The notes under the pieces: generated by a model
Told to the model about the DNA's origin: nothing
Database searches by the model: none
Seen by the model: only the letters and a program-made list of their open reading frames with translations
Made by a program: the position numbers and the translations under genes
Shown here: positions 1 through 8,365 of the stretch, one piece after another
Layout of the letters: each line of letters opens with the position of its first letter
Numbering within the stretch: position 1 is the first letter of the stretch
Assembly: GCA_964544055.1 (NCBI GenBank)
Contig: CAZJAA010000037.1
Location: forward strand, 1-27,641
DNA: 27,641 bases
Source of the DNA: SIG299 sp964544055
GTDB lineage: Bacteria; Bacillota; Clostridia; Lachnospirales; Lachnospiraceae
Direction: 5' to 3'

Positions 1-280
1 TTCTCCACGTGAGAGTCCGGCATGTTTTTTTGATACCCTTATATTAGGCGCTTACGTTATTTTTGCTCCATTTGGCGAAAAATTTAACAATACTGTTTCA
101 CCACCCGGCTTAGGCTTCCGCATCGGCAAACAAACATTTCTCGGACGTACCAAACAAAAAAGGCTTGTTCCATGAGAAACTACATTTTATAAGCAATGTT
201 CCAAACATTTATACTATAAAAAGTATTTTTCTCAGGTGACAAACCTTTTATTTTACTCTGTAAAAATTACCGTCTCTGTA
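1..280. other. Left-edge stretch with no supported gene
   Basis: This is the region downstream of the minus-strand lipoprotein gene. It is open in one plus-strand frame from the window edge to a TGA at 173-175 (57 codons), but that translation matches no family I recognise and has no visible start. I see no convincing intrinsic terminator: a weak ATACT/AGTAT hairpin near 210-230 lacks a T-tract. Confidence 0.4.
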
Positions 281-988
281 TTACTTTACAGTAACGCCTG
301 TAATGTGTGGATTTACACCTTCATACCAGTATAAGAAGCCTTCCAGATCAACCTTGTCGCCAACCTTTAAATTCTTTACTGCCTTGTAAACCTCAGTAGT
401 TGCATCGCAAAGATAAGACTCAACCGTGAAAGTATAAGTATTGCCGTCCAGGGAAACATTGAAGTACAAATCATCACCTTCCTGACCGGAACCATCCCAC
501 TTATAGATTGCTTCGGATTCTACTGTCATGCCCTTGAAAGCAACAAACATGTTCTGCTTCTTGACAAGCTCTGTTTCATTTGCAAGAATGCTTGTAACAT
601 CTGTTGCTTCAGCTACATAATTACCGTCTAAAATTTCAAACGTACCATCCGTAATTTCAATTTCGCCGGACCACTCAGCCTTGTAACCGGTTACCTTAAT
701 TTTAGTACCTGTGGTAAGCTTTGCATAATCTTCCTCGGAACAAGCCATGTTGTATGCAAAATATGCACCGTCGCCGTCCTGTAAGTAAACGGTAGCTGTG
801 TTGTCCCACCAGGACTGCTTGCCCTGAACGTAAGCTTCAATCACAACCTGGGTCTCCACTGCTGCTGCATCGTACTCGGCATAGGTCATTGTACCTTCGA
901 ACTTGGCGTTGATATCTACATCTTCGCCACAGGCAACCAGACCAAATACCATTAATGCTGCCATTAATAATGCTGTTAACTTTTTCAT
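281..988 (-). CDS. Small secreted lipoprotein, OB-fold-like, function unknown
   Basis: About 235 residues with a lipoprotein signal: a KK-containing n-region, a hydrophobic stretch and a lipobox ending LVAC near residue 20, so the mature protein should be anchored to the outer face of the membrane. The rest is acidic, tryptophan-rich and beta-rich, with spaced segments (AYVQGKQSWWDN, GDGAYFAYNM, GTKIKVTGYKAEW, VGDKVDLEGFLYW) that resemble two tandem OB-fold-like strand sets. That fold call is inference. An ATG at 994 lies only 1-2 nt from the AGGAGA Shine-Dalgarno, so the ATG at 988 is preferred. It follows the ABC transporter operon on the same strand but has its own promoter and a palindrome in its leader. 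It may be an accessory surface protein of that transporter, with no direct evidence. Confidence 0.8.
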   Translation of the reverse strand: MKKLTALLMAALMVFGLVACGEDVDINAKFEGTMTYAEYDAAAVETQVVIEAYVQGKQSWWDNTATVYLQDGDGAYFAYNMACSEEDYAKLTTGTKIKVTGYKAEWSGEIEITDGTFEILDGNYVAEATDVTSILANETELVKKQNMFVAFKGMTVESEAIYKWDGSGQEGDDLYFNVSLDGNTYTFTVESYLCDATTEVYKAVKNLKVGDKVDLEGFLYWYEGVNPHITGVTVK

Positions 989-1020
989 GTTCATTCTCCT
1001 CTTCTAAACACTTTTTATGT

Positions 1021-1050
1021 ATAATTTAGAACACTAACGTTCTAAATTAT
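1021..1050. repeat. 12-bp perfect palindrome, possible operator or leader hairpin
   Basis: ATAATTTAGAAC and GTTCTAAATTAT form a perfect 12-bp inverted repeat around the 6-nt spacer ACTAAC. It lies just downstream of the putative -10 of the lipoprotein promoter. There is no T-tract after it on either strand, so it is not a normal intrinsic terminator. It suits a repressor operator over the early transcribed region, or an mRNA 5' stabilising hairpin. Confidence 0.55.
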
Positions 1051-1057
1051 CACCACT

Positions 1058-1085
1058 ATTATACCTAAAAAAAATTATTAATCAA
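1058..1085 (-). promoter_or_regulatory. Sigma-A-type promoter of the lipoprotein gene
   Basis: On the minus strand TTGATT (1080-1085) is followed after 16 nt by a perfect TATAAT (1058-1063). The -35 overlaps the last codons of the binding-protein gene, so the lipoprotein can be expressed separately from the ABC operon. Confidence 0.6.
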
Positions 1086-2715
1086 TAGTATCTTTCTTAT
1101 TTTTACTATTTTTTATTTTTTGAAGCACCACAGAAAGAATAATCAGAACCCATACCGTTCCCAGACCTGCCAGTAAAAGTACGGATGCCTGCGGCAGCGG
1201 ACCCAACTCCCTGCCTGCAAAATCTGCCGCCTCTCCCCGGCTTTCCAGCTGGTCCAGACGATATAATGCAATGGTGTCCGCATACAGCTTTTCCATATAG
1301 GCTTCATCCACCGTCTGGTTTCTACGAACCGATTTTACCGTATTTTCCACCAGCTGTCCTGCCGCATCACGAAGGGACGCAGAGCCATTAAACACAGGAG
1401 TTACAAAGGTATTTTCAATGTTGTCAAGCAAAAGTCCGGTTGCTTTCAGCTTTACTTCGTAATACAGTTTGTTATCTTCTCCGGCACGGGATAAATAGTC
1501 CTGATATTCGGCAGTACTCTGTGCTTTGGAAGTAACCGGTGCATAGCCTTCTGTCTGGGAATAGGCAATCTGCACGTCATTTGTCAGCAGAAACTGCATA
1601 AACAGCCAGGAGGCCAGCACCTCCTGCGGGTCGGACTTATTAAAAATACACATGGACGGTCCCTGCGAAATCATCTGCGGATGTTCTGCATCAAATTGTG
1701 GAAGCTCCATGACCTCGGTTTCAAATGCCACAATTTTTTCTTCTGCAATATCACACAGCGGTGCTTCCGTGCCCATCCATGTTGCACCTGCGGTAGAGTC
1801 GATGGCAAAAATGCACTGTCCGGCATTTAAAAAGTTTGCCGGATAACTGGAAATTTTAAAGGTGGAAAATGCCCGGCTTGCCCCATGCTCTGCCACGGTA
1901 TACAACAGCTCTTTTGTAGTATCGTTGAATAGCAGAATTTCTCCGGCTTCTGTGGAATACCCGGCATTTTTTTGATAAAGCATCTGAATCATCATGTTGT
2001 CGGTAGACTTGTAAATAAACGGGATCAGCACCTTCTGACCGTTTATCAGAAAGTTGCTTTCGTCATCCTGTGCCATTGCCGCCTCCGAAACCTCCCAGAT
2101 AAACTCCCAGGTAAGCGTTTCCGGCAGCGTGTAACCAAGCTTTTCCACAAATGTTTTATTGATATAACAGGCTTCTGTGGAGCGCATATACGGCAAGGCG
2201 TAATAGTGTCCATCAAAAGCACATTCTTCCAGAAATTTCGGAATAATTTCTTCCTGGGACGGTGCATCAAACCGTACCTTTGTACCGCCAAGCCCATACT
2301 GTTCGTCCGACATCAGCTCATCTAACGGAACCACCGTATGAGCTCCGGTCAGGTAGGTGGCAATATGGTCGGGGTAGGTAATGCATACGTTTGGCGTTGT
2401 ATTCGTTGCAATGTTGGTAATGACATCGTTATAAATCCTGCCATAGTCGGTATACAGGCGAAGATTTACCTTGACATTCGGATACAGTGCTTCAAAATCT
2501 GCAATTGCTTTTTCATAAATATCTACCTGTGTGCGGTTCGTATCGTTTTTTGCCCAGAACATGATTTCATAGTTTTGCGATGCATCAAATTCTTCCGGCA
2601 TGACAAATTCGTTTAAGCCTCTGGAACCATGGCAGCCAGAAAAACAACCAAGGCAGGCAACGGCTGCTGCCAGAAGAACCGCCTTGGAAAACATTTTTTT
2701 TATAGACGTTCTCAT
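1078..2715 (-). CDS. ABC transporter solute-binding lipoprotein (family 1, carbohydrate type) with C-terminal membrane helix
   Basis: A 545-residue extracellular binding protein of the MalE/UgpB type. The N-terminus has a lipoprotein signal with cysteines at 21, 24 and 28 (FSGC is the likeliest lipobox). Family-like segments include IMFWAKNDTNRTQVDIYEKA and a motif near PALYPNV-type starts (DFEALYPNVKVNL). Unusually, residues about 510-532 form a strongly hydrophobic helix followed by a lysine-rich tail (KIKNSKNKKDTID), so the protein appears tethered at both ends. Its start overlaps the stop of the upstream permease as ATGA (2712-2715), which indicates translational coupling. Substrate is unknown. 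No ATPase subunit is present; it may be shared, as with MsmK-like ATPases. Confidence 0.88.
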   Translation of the reverse strand: MRTSIKKMFSKAVLLAAAVACLGCFSGCHGSRGLNEFVMPEEFDASQNYEIMFWAKNDTNRTQVDIYEKAIADFEALYPNVKVNLRLYTDYGRIYNDVITNIATNTTPNVCITYPDHIATYLTGAHTVVPLDELMSDEQYGLGGTKVRFDAPSQEEIIPKFLEECAFDGHYYALPYMRSTEACYINKTFVEKLGYTLPETLTWEFIWEVSEAAMAQDDESNFLINGQKVLIPFIYKSTDNMMIQMLYQKNAGYSTEAGEILLFNDTTKELLYTVAEHGASRAFSTFKISSYPANFLNAGQCIFAIDSTAGATWMGTEAPLCDIAEEKIVAFETEVMELPQFDAEHPQMISQGPSMCIFNKSDPQEVLASWLFMQFLLTNDVQIAYSQTEGYAPVTSKAQSTAEYQDYLSRAGEDNKLYYEVKLKATGLLLDNIENTFVTPVFNGSASLRDAAGQLVENTVKSVRRNQTVDEAYMEKLYADTIALYRLDQLESRGEAADFAGRELGPLPQASVLLLAGLGTVWVLIILSVVLQKIKNSKNKKDTID

Positions 2716-3587
2716 CCCTTCGTACCTCCTCTGGACACACCCTCCATAATTTTGTTGCGGAATGCCAAAAACAAAAGAATGAGTGGCAGGGTAATGACTA
2801 CCACTGCTGCCATCATTGCCGGAATATTTTCACGTCCAAAGCCGTTTTCCCGGATTTCCTGAATTCCATTTGATACAAGGAAATAAGCGGAATCGTCCGT
2901 AATCAGCCGAGGCCAAACATAAGAATTCCAGCATTCAATGACCTTTAAAATGGTTATGGTGACAAGCGTTGGCTTGGCAATCGGAATCATGACACGGAGC
3001 AGATATTTAAAGTCTGAGGTGCCGTCCACCTTTGCTGCCTGGTATAAATTATCCGGAATCTGCTGGAACGTTTCTTTTAACAGATACAGGTAAAATACCG
3101 ACATGACCGATGGAAGAATTAAGCCTGCAAAGGTATTCCGCATATCCAAGTCGGTAATCGTTACAAAATTTGTGATAATGACAAGCTCGTTGGGAATCAT
3201 CATCATGGAAAGAAACAGGACAAACAGCGTGTCTTTTCCTTTAAATTCCAGCCGGGCAAACGCAAATGCGGCCAGCGTGATAACTACCAGCATTACAGCG
3301 GTTGTTATCACCGTAAAAATAAGCGTATTCAGAAAATACTGTGCCAATGGCACCTGGGTAAACGCATCCATATAGTTCTGAATGGTCGGATTGTTGGAAT
3401 AAAATTTCGGAATGTACTCGGAATTGTATTCTCCATAGCTTTTAATGGAGGTTAAAACCATCCAGAAAAACGGAAACAACACCACAATGCCCCAGAACGT
3501 CAACAAGACATAGGTCAGTGTTTTTACAATCCGCCGGCGCAGCTTCGCTCTTTGTTCTATTTTTTCAAAGTCTGTCATTTCGCTCAT
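2712..3587 (-). CDS. ABC sugar transporter permease, MalG-like
   Basis: An inner-membrane permease of the carbohydrate (CUT1-type) family with about six hydrophobic segments. The EAA loop that docks the ATPase is visible as QAAKVDGTSDFKYLLRVMIP. An upstream in-frame ATG at 3617 exists, but the ATG at 3587 (MSEMTDFEK) has a GGAG Shine-Dalgarno at proper distance, giving 291 residues, close to the usual MalG size. It ends in a 4-nt ATGA overlap with the binding-protein gene and pairs with the permease at 3624-4529 to form the translocation channel. Confidence 0.9.
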   Translation of the reverse strand: MSEMTDFEKIEQRAKLRRRIVKTLTYVLLTFWGIVVLFPFFWMVLTSIKSYGEYNSEYIPKFYSNNPTIQNYMDAFTQVPLAQYFLNTLIFTVITTAVMLVVITLAAFAFARLEFKGKDTLFVLFLSMMMIPNELVIITNFVTITDLDMRNTFAGLILPSVMSVFYLYLLKETFQQIPDNLYQAAKVDGTSDFKYLLRVMIPIAKPTLVTITILKVIECWNSYVWPRLITDDSAYFLVSNGIQEIRENGFGRENIPAMMAAVVVITLPLILLFLAFRNKIMEGVSRGGTKG

Positions 3588-3623
3588 AGTAATCTCCATT
3601 TCAGAAAAATGTTTCATTCCGTT

Positions 3624-4529
3624 CTAATAATGCACTTTCTTTTTGCTTACCAGCAGATTGATGCAGGTTATGGTTAAAACAATGGTAAACAGGATAATGG
3701 CAGCTGCCGATGCATAGGACGGATAGCCACCGCTATCTCCGTAAAGCATATCGTATACATAGCCTACAATAGTATTCATCTCGGCGGCATTTAAGTTTGT
3801 TCCAAACAGTGCCACGGCATCACTGTATGCCTTAAAAGCACCGATACAGCCGGTAATCAGCAGATAAAAAATCATTGGCGAAATCATCGGCAGAGTAATG
3901 CGCATAAAGGTGCGGAATTTGGAAGTGCCGTCTACCCTTGCCGATTTATAATAGGTTTCATCCACGGAAAGCAGTGCACTTGTCAGAATAAGGATTTTAA
4001 ACGGAAGTACAATCCAGATAGTGTACAGGCAGAGCACAAACATTTTTGCCCAGTACGGTCCGTCAATAAAATCCACCGAAGTACCGCCAAAAAAGTTGAT
4101 AATCAGGTTTACCAGACCTTCTGTATACTCCGTTTTCTGAAACAGAATCATAAATACCAGACCAACGGCAAGCGTATTGGTGACATACGGCAGGAAAAAC
4201 ACCGTCTGATACAGGTTTCTTAAGCCCTCAATGGAAGCCAGCGCCACCGAAAGCAACAGGGCAAGCAAAGTAGAAAGCGGCACCGTAATTGCTACCAGAA
4301 TAAAGGTATTTTTCAGTGCCTGCAGAAAATAAGGATCACGAAGCACATACCGATAATTGTAGCTGCCCACGCCAAAAAATGTCTGGGACGCCGAATTATA
4401 GCCTTCTTCAAAGGAATAAATAAATACGTCAATCAACGGATATACCATAAAAACGCCAAGGAACACAAGTGCCGGGAGCAGATAAAGCCAGCCCTTCATG
4501 CCACTTATGTCCAGTTTTCTTTTTTTCAT
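3624..4529 (-). CDS. ABC sugar transporter permease, MalF-like
   Basis: The partner inner-membrane permease, about 301 residues from the ATG at 4529. That start is preferred over the one at 4559 because AAGGGG lies about 7 nt before it. It shows about six membrane segments and the EAA loop as SARVDGTSKFRTFMRITLP. Its N-terminus (ISGMKGWLYLLPALVFLGVFMVYP) is typical of the UgpA/MalF group of Gram-positives. It sits 53 nt downstream of the c-di-GMP response regulator gene and just before the MalG-like gene, so all are likely co-transcribed. Confidence 0.9.
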   Translation of the reverse strand: MKKRKLDISGMKGWLYLLPALVFLGVFMVYPLIDVFIYSFEEGYNSASQTFFGVGSYNYRYVLRDPYFLQALKNTFILVAITVPLSTLLALLLSVALASIEGLRNLYQTVFFLPYVTNTLAVGLVFMILFQKTEYTEGLVNLIINFFGGTSVDFIDGPYWAKMFVLCLYTIWIVLPFKILILTSALLSVDETYYKSARVDGTSKFRTFMRITLPMISPMIFYLLITGCIGAFKAYSDAVALFGTNLNAAEMNTIVGYVYDMLYGDSGGYPSYASAAAIILFTIVLTITCINLLVSKKKVHY

Positions 4530-4582
4530 TGCAATCCCCTTTCCGCTCATTTTATGCATTGTTCCACAATTTTATATGCCGG

Positions 4583-6610
4583 TCAATGCTTTTCCGTCAG
4601 TCTTTCTTCAGGTCTTGATAATTCTGCAATGTCGTAGTCAAATATCATTTCTTTTCCATCGTACGTCTTTATAAAATTACTGAAAATACGACTGGTAATC
4701 TGAGAAACGGATGTTTCGTCCGCATCCATCAGAATAATCAGGAACTGCTCGCTGCTGAACCGGGTGCACACATCCACGGTTCGTAAGGAATCCTGAATTG
4801 TTTTTTCCATGCATGACATGGCATACTCTATTTCATCAAGATAGAGCGTATCTGCCACAGCAGGCTGAAGTGTAATCATAATCAGCTGCATACAATGTTC
4901 ATAACGTTCCGTCAGATGACTGATAAAATCATAAATTTTAGCAAATTCCCGGTATTCTACATTTAACGAGCCGGTATAACCACCCTGCTGCTTCAGGCTG
5001 GAAACCAGACGATTTAAATCCCCGGTAGAACTTTTTTGTGCTTCGTTAAGAGAGCTTCTGTAAAAATAGTAGTCACTTTTTCCACGCTGTTTTACATAAT
5101 ATAGTGCTTTGTCTGCTTTGGAAAGCACTTCCTGATACGAGTCTCCCGGATTTACCATGCAAAGTCCCGCAGAAAGTGCGGAAACAGAAAGATATGTACT
5201 CTGTTTTTTCCGCTGTCGGAAACTTTCAAAAATCTGCTCCATCCGCTCTATTGCCTCTTCTTTTGTGACATCACACATAAAAAGAACAAATTCATCACCG
5301 CCAAGCCGCATGACAACCGCATTTTCACCATGCTCCATCAATACCTCACCTACGGTCATAAGGGCATAGTCTCCCGCCAGATGCCCCATGGTATCGTTGG
5401 TTCGCTTTAAATTATCCAAATCCGTAAACACAAGGCATCCGCCCTTTGTTTTCATTGCTTTGATAATCTGCGATTCCCCGGCTTTTCTGCCGAGCAGTCC
5501 GGTCAGATAGTCTCTTTCATCCTTCTTTTTCGCTTCATTTTCAATGCTTTGCATAATCTGACGAATTAACGCAGAACCTTCTCCGGCAATATTATTTTCT
5601 TTTTCTTCCGTTGAAACAGAAACCAGTGCACCTTCATCCAAAAGCTTCAAAAAAACATCCAGATACTCTGGATCAAACTGTTTTCCTCTTCCCTGTATCA
5701 GCTCTTCACGAATGGCTTCCGGCGACATAACATCACGGTAAACACGCTTGCTGTTCATGGCATCATAGGCGTCGGTAATGCAGATAATACGAGCAACTGC
5801 AGGTATCACGGTTCCGGAAAGGTTCGTCGGATAACCGCTTCCGTCGAATCTTTCGTGATGGAAACGTGCACCGGAATCCACATAGCGGATTGTCTTGATA
5901 TCCTTTAAAATATCGCCACCAATTGTCGTATGTGACTTGATAATATTAAATTCCATTTCTGTCAGTTTTCCCGGCTTATTAAGCACATGATCCGGAATGC
6001 CGATTTTCCCAATATCATGCAAAAGTGCAATATATTTCAAATTCTGTATATCTTCTTCTTTCCAGCCTAACTCTTTTGCCAACAGGGCACTGTATTCGGC
6101 AACGCGGGCAGAATGACCCTTAGTATAGCTGTCCTTTGCTTCAATAATACTTGCAATGGTTGCAATAATTTCAAAAGAAAGCTGGTCATTCTCCGCGGTT
6201 TTTTCTTTTACCTTGGTTTCCAGTGTTTTAGTCAGTTCTTCCAGCTGCATGATATTATCAATACGGTTTTTCATCACCGCCGGTACAAAAGGTTTACGAA
6301 TAAAATCCTTTGCCCCCATGGCAAGACCTTTGATTTCGCTCTCTACGTCCATATCGGCAGTGATAAAAACTACCGATACATCCTTATTCTGTTCCAGTTT
6401 CTTGATACGTCGATAAATCTCAAACCCATCCATTTCAGGCATCAGAATATCCAAAAGCACCATATCCACCGGGGTTTTCTCCAGATACTCAAGCGCCTGT
6501 GTTCCTGATTGTATCAGGGTCAGACAATAGCTGTCCTCTAATGCTTTTTTCACAAATTCCAGATTAATTTCCGAATCATCCACCACTAAGATGTTCTTTT
6601 TTTCATTCAT
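4583..6610 (-). CDS. Response regulator with REC, HD-GYP, GGDEF and a degenerate second GGDEF-like domain
   Basis: A 675-residue cytoplasmic regulator. REC (about 1-120) has the acidic pair D11/D12, phospho-acceptor D54 and K106. A short coiled coil (125-145) leads to HD-GYP (about 150-325) with H198/D199 in LLHDIGKIGIPD and the full HHERFDGSGYP signature at 251-261, predicted to hydrolyse c-di-GMP. A GGDEF domain (about 367-500) has FTDLDN and RLGGDEF (437-441), predicted to make c-di-GMP; I see no RxxD inhibitory site before it. The last 150 residues contain TRFSSEQFLIILMDAD, which aligns by eye with an R-x-GGDEF-x-x-x-L region but lacks the catalytic residues. No sensor kinase is nearby. 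It heads the ABC transporter operon, linking uptake to c-di-GMP or phosphorylation. Confidence 0.92.
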   Translation of the reverse strand: MNEKKNILVVDDSEINLEFVKKALEDSYCLTLIQSGTQALEYLEKTPVDMVLLDILMPEMDGFEIYRRIKKLEQNKDVSVVFITADMDVESEIKGLAMGAKDFIRKPFVPAVMKNRIDNIMQLEELTKTLETKVKEKTAENDQLSFEIIATIASIIEAKDSYTKGHSARVAEYSALLAKELGWKEEDIQNLKYIALLHDIGKIGIPDHVLNKPGKLTEMEFNIIKSHTTIGGDILKDIKTIRYVDSGARFHHERFDGSGYPTNLSGTVIPAVARIICITDAYDAMNSKRVYRDVMSPEAIREELIQGRGKQFDPEYLDVFLKLLDEGALVSVSTEEKENNIAGEGSALIRQIMQSIENEAKKKDERDYLTGLLGRKAGESQIIKAMKTKGGCLVFTDLDNLKRTNDTMGHLAGDYALMTVGEVLMEHGENAVVMRLGGDEFVLFMCDVTKEEAIERMEQIFESFRQRKKQSTYLSVSALSAGLCMVNPGDSYQEVLSKADKALYYVKQRGKSDYYFYRSSLNEAQKSSTGDLNRLVSSLKQQGGYTGSLNVEYREFAKIYDFISHLTERYEHCMQLIMITLQPAVADTLYLDEIEYAMSCMEKTIQDSLRTVDVCTRFSSEQFLIILMDADETSVSQITSRIFSNFIKTYDGKEMIFDYDIAELSRPEERLTEKH

Positions 6611-6637
6611 GCTTTTTCCATCCTTATAATAAATACA

Positions 6638-6718
6638 CTAATCTCCACTCTGAGAACACTCTTTTTCATTTGAGGAAACGCAGCTAAAATTCGTACCGTC
6701 GATTTTAAATTGCCGCAT
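6638..6718 (-). CDS. Small ORF of 26 codons in the operon leader
   Basis: An ATG at 6718 lies 5 nt after AAAGGAG, a stronger Shine-Dalgarno than that of the response regulator, and is about 20-25 nt from the predicted transcription start. The frame runs 26 codons (MRQFKIDGTNFSCVSSNEKE then six more) to TAG at 6638-6640, ending 27 nt before the response regulator. It has two cysteines and is hydrophilic. It could be a leader peptide or a small protein. I recognise no family. Confidence 0.5.
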   Translation of the reverse strand: MRQFKIDGTNFSCVSSNEKECSQSGD

Positions 6719-6747
6719 CAGGGCTCCTTTGTGTTGCTTTACTTTTG

Positions 6748-6776
6748 ATTATAGATGCTTTTACAATTTTTTTCAA
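6748..6776 (-). promoter_or_regulatory. Promoter of the response regulator-ABC operon
   Basis: On the minus strand TTGAAA (6771-6776), a 17-nt spacer and a perfect TATAAT (6748-6753) form a near-consensus vegetative promoter ahead of the small ORF and the response regulator. Confidence 0.75.
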
Positions 6777-6787
6777 TAACGATATTT

Positions 6788-6817
6788 AAAAAAAGCGTAC
6801 CACTTTTTATGATACGC
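6788..6817 (-). terminator. Intrinsic terminator of the symporter gene
   Basis: On the minus strand GCGTATCAT and GTGGTACGC pair over 9 positions (two G-U wobbles) around a 5-nt loop, followed by seven T. It lies just after the symporter stop and upstream of the next operon's promoter. Confidence 0.8.
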
Positions 6818-6833
6818 CCTTTTGATGTTTTTG

Positions 6834-8231
6834 TTAATTCTTTTTTTGCCTGTCGAAGTATTTTTTTGTTTCCGCAGAAACTACTCCTCCAAGTGCTATC
6901 AAGGCAATCAGATTTGGCAACGCCATCAGTCCATTGAAAATATCAGCCAGTGTCCATACTGCGGATACTGTCATGAATGGTCCGATAAAAATAGCAAGAA
7001 TATAAAGCCAGCGATATCCCTTTAACACTTTTGGCTTGTTGCCAATCAGGTATTCCACACATTTTTCACTGTAATAGTTCCAGCCAAGAATAGTCGTAAA
7101 TGCAAAAAACACAAGACATACCATAAGAATGCCGGCAGAAATCTGTGCCGGAAACGGAAGTCCCTGCTCAAATGCCTTTGTTGTAACTGCCACACCTTCC
7201 AGACCAATATTCCATGTGCCGGTAACTACAACTGACAGACCGGTCATAGTGCAGATAATCAGAGTGTCAATTACCGTGCCGGTCATGGAAACAAGACCCT
7301 GTTCTACCGGTTCATCTGTTTTTACGGCTGCCGCTGCAATCGGTGCACTACCAAGACCTGCTTCGTTCGAAAAAATACCGCGGGCAATTCCGTTCTGCAT
7401 GGCTATGAGAATGGAGCCCAAGGCACCACCGGCTACTGCACGCACTCCAAACGCACCTTCTATAATTTCCTTAAATGCATTTGGAATAGCAGACGCATGG
7501 GTAATTAAAATAATCACTGCTGCCAGGATATATAAAATTGCCATAAACGGAACAATGAACTCTGCTACCTTGGAAATTCTTTTAACTCCGCCGATAATCA
7601 CAAGTGCCGCACAAATAGTTAGGAAAACACCCGCAATCACAACCGACCAGGAATATTGCCTGCCAAACAATTCCACGGTTTTTGTATTCTGTGGATCAAA
7701 GAAATTGTTTACTGCACTAGTAATACCATTAATCTGGGTAAAGGTTCCGATGCCGAACAGACCAGCACCAACGCCAAAAATGGCAAACAACTTACCAAGC
7801 CACTTGAACTTTGGTCCCATACCATTCTCTATGTAATAAAATGGTCCGCCAACCACATGACCGTCTGCTTCTACAACACGGTACTTAATTGCCAAAAGAC
7901 ATTCCGCATATTTGGTTGCTGTTCCAAACAACGCAGCAATCCACATCCAGAACAGTGCACCCGGTCCGCCAGCCACAATAGCAGTAGCCACACCGACAAT
8001 ATTTCCGGTTCCAATCGTTGCAGAAAGAGCCACACAAAGAGCACCAAAGCTGGACGTTTCCCCGTCTTTGCCACCATTGTCATTTTTAAAAATGTGCTTT
8101 ACTGCCAAAGGGAGTTTCGTAATCTGTAATCCTCTCAGTCTTATCGTCAGATAAATTCCAACTGTTAAAATCAAAACTATCAGAGGAACTCCCCACACAA
8201 ATTTATCCACCTGCTTTAATAAATCTTCCAT
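6834..8231 (-). CDS. Alanine/glycine:cation symporter (AgcS family)
   Basis: A 465-residue polytopic membrane protein, normal length for the AgcS/AlsT family of sodium- or proton-coupled alanine or glycine importers. Diagnostic stretches are visible: ALSATIGTGNIVGVATAI, the GGPGALFWMWIAALFGTATKYAE region and GIFSNEAGLGSAPIAAAA. About ten to eleven hydrophobic segments can be counted. Start chosen at the ATG at 8231 behind AAAGGAA. It is monocistronic, with its own near-consensus promoter and terminator. Substrate preference between alanine, glycine and related amino acids cannot be told from the sequence. Confidence 0.93.
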   Translation of the reverse strand: MEDLLKQVDKFVWGVPLIVLILTVGIYLTIRLRGLQITKLPLAVKHIFKNDNGGKDGETSSFGALCVALSATIGTGNIVGVATAIVAGGPGALFWMWIAALFGTATKYAECLLAIKYRVVEADGHVVGGPFYYIENGMGPKFKWLGKLFAIFGVGAGLFGIGTFTQINGITSAVNNFFDPQNTKTVELFGRQYSWSVVIAGVFLTICAALVIIGGVKRISKVAEFIVPFMAILYILAAVIILITHASAIPNAFKEIIEGAFGVRAVAGGALGSILIAMQNGIARGIFSNEAGLGSAPIAAAAVKTDEPVEQGLVSMTGTVIDTLIICTMTGLSVVVTGTWNIGLEGVAVTTKAFEQGLPFPAQISAGILMVCLVFFAFTTILGWNYYSEKCVEYLIGNKPKVLKGYRWLYILAIFIGPFMTVSAVWTLADIFNGLMALPNLIALIALGGVVSAETKKYFDRQKKN

Positions 8232-8275
8232 GCAATAATATTCCTTTCTGCTTTATAAATGCGTCACTTCATTGT

Positions 8276-8304
8276 ATTATAGCGTAGAAGTTCCTATTTT
8301 GCAA
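8276..8304 (-). promoter_or_regulatory. Promoter of the symporter gene
   Basis: On the minus strand TTGCAA (8299-8304), 17 nt, TATAAT (8276-8281). The start codon follows about 45 nt downstream. Confidence 0.72.
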
Positions 8305-8365
8305 TAGAAAACGACATTTTTTTTACAATTCGCTCTATGCTGCCTAAGAAGTAAAACAGGTGGTG

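Noticed and set aside
2..175. Open plus-strand frame of 57 codons at the left edge
   Set aside because: No start inside the window, no recognised motif, and the opposite strand is also partly open; chance openness is likely.
1972..2325. Plus-strand ORF of 117 codons
   Set aside because: Shadow of the binding-protein gene, without a ribosome site or family resemblance.
7129..7836. Long plus-strand ORF of 235 codons
   Set aside because: It is antisense to the symporter gene, which has complete family motifs; the translation is low-complexity and has no ribosome site.
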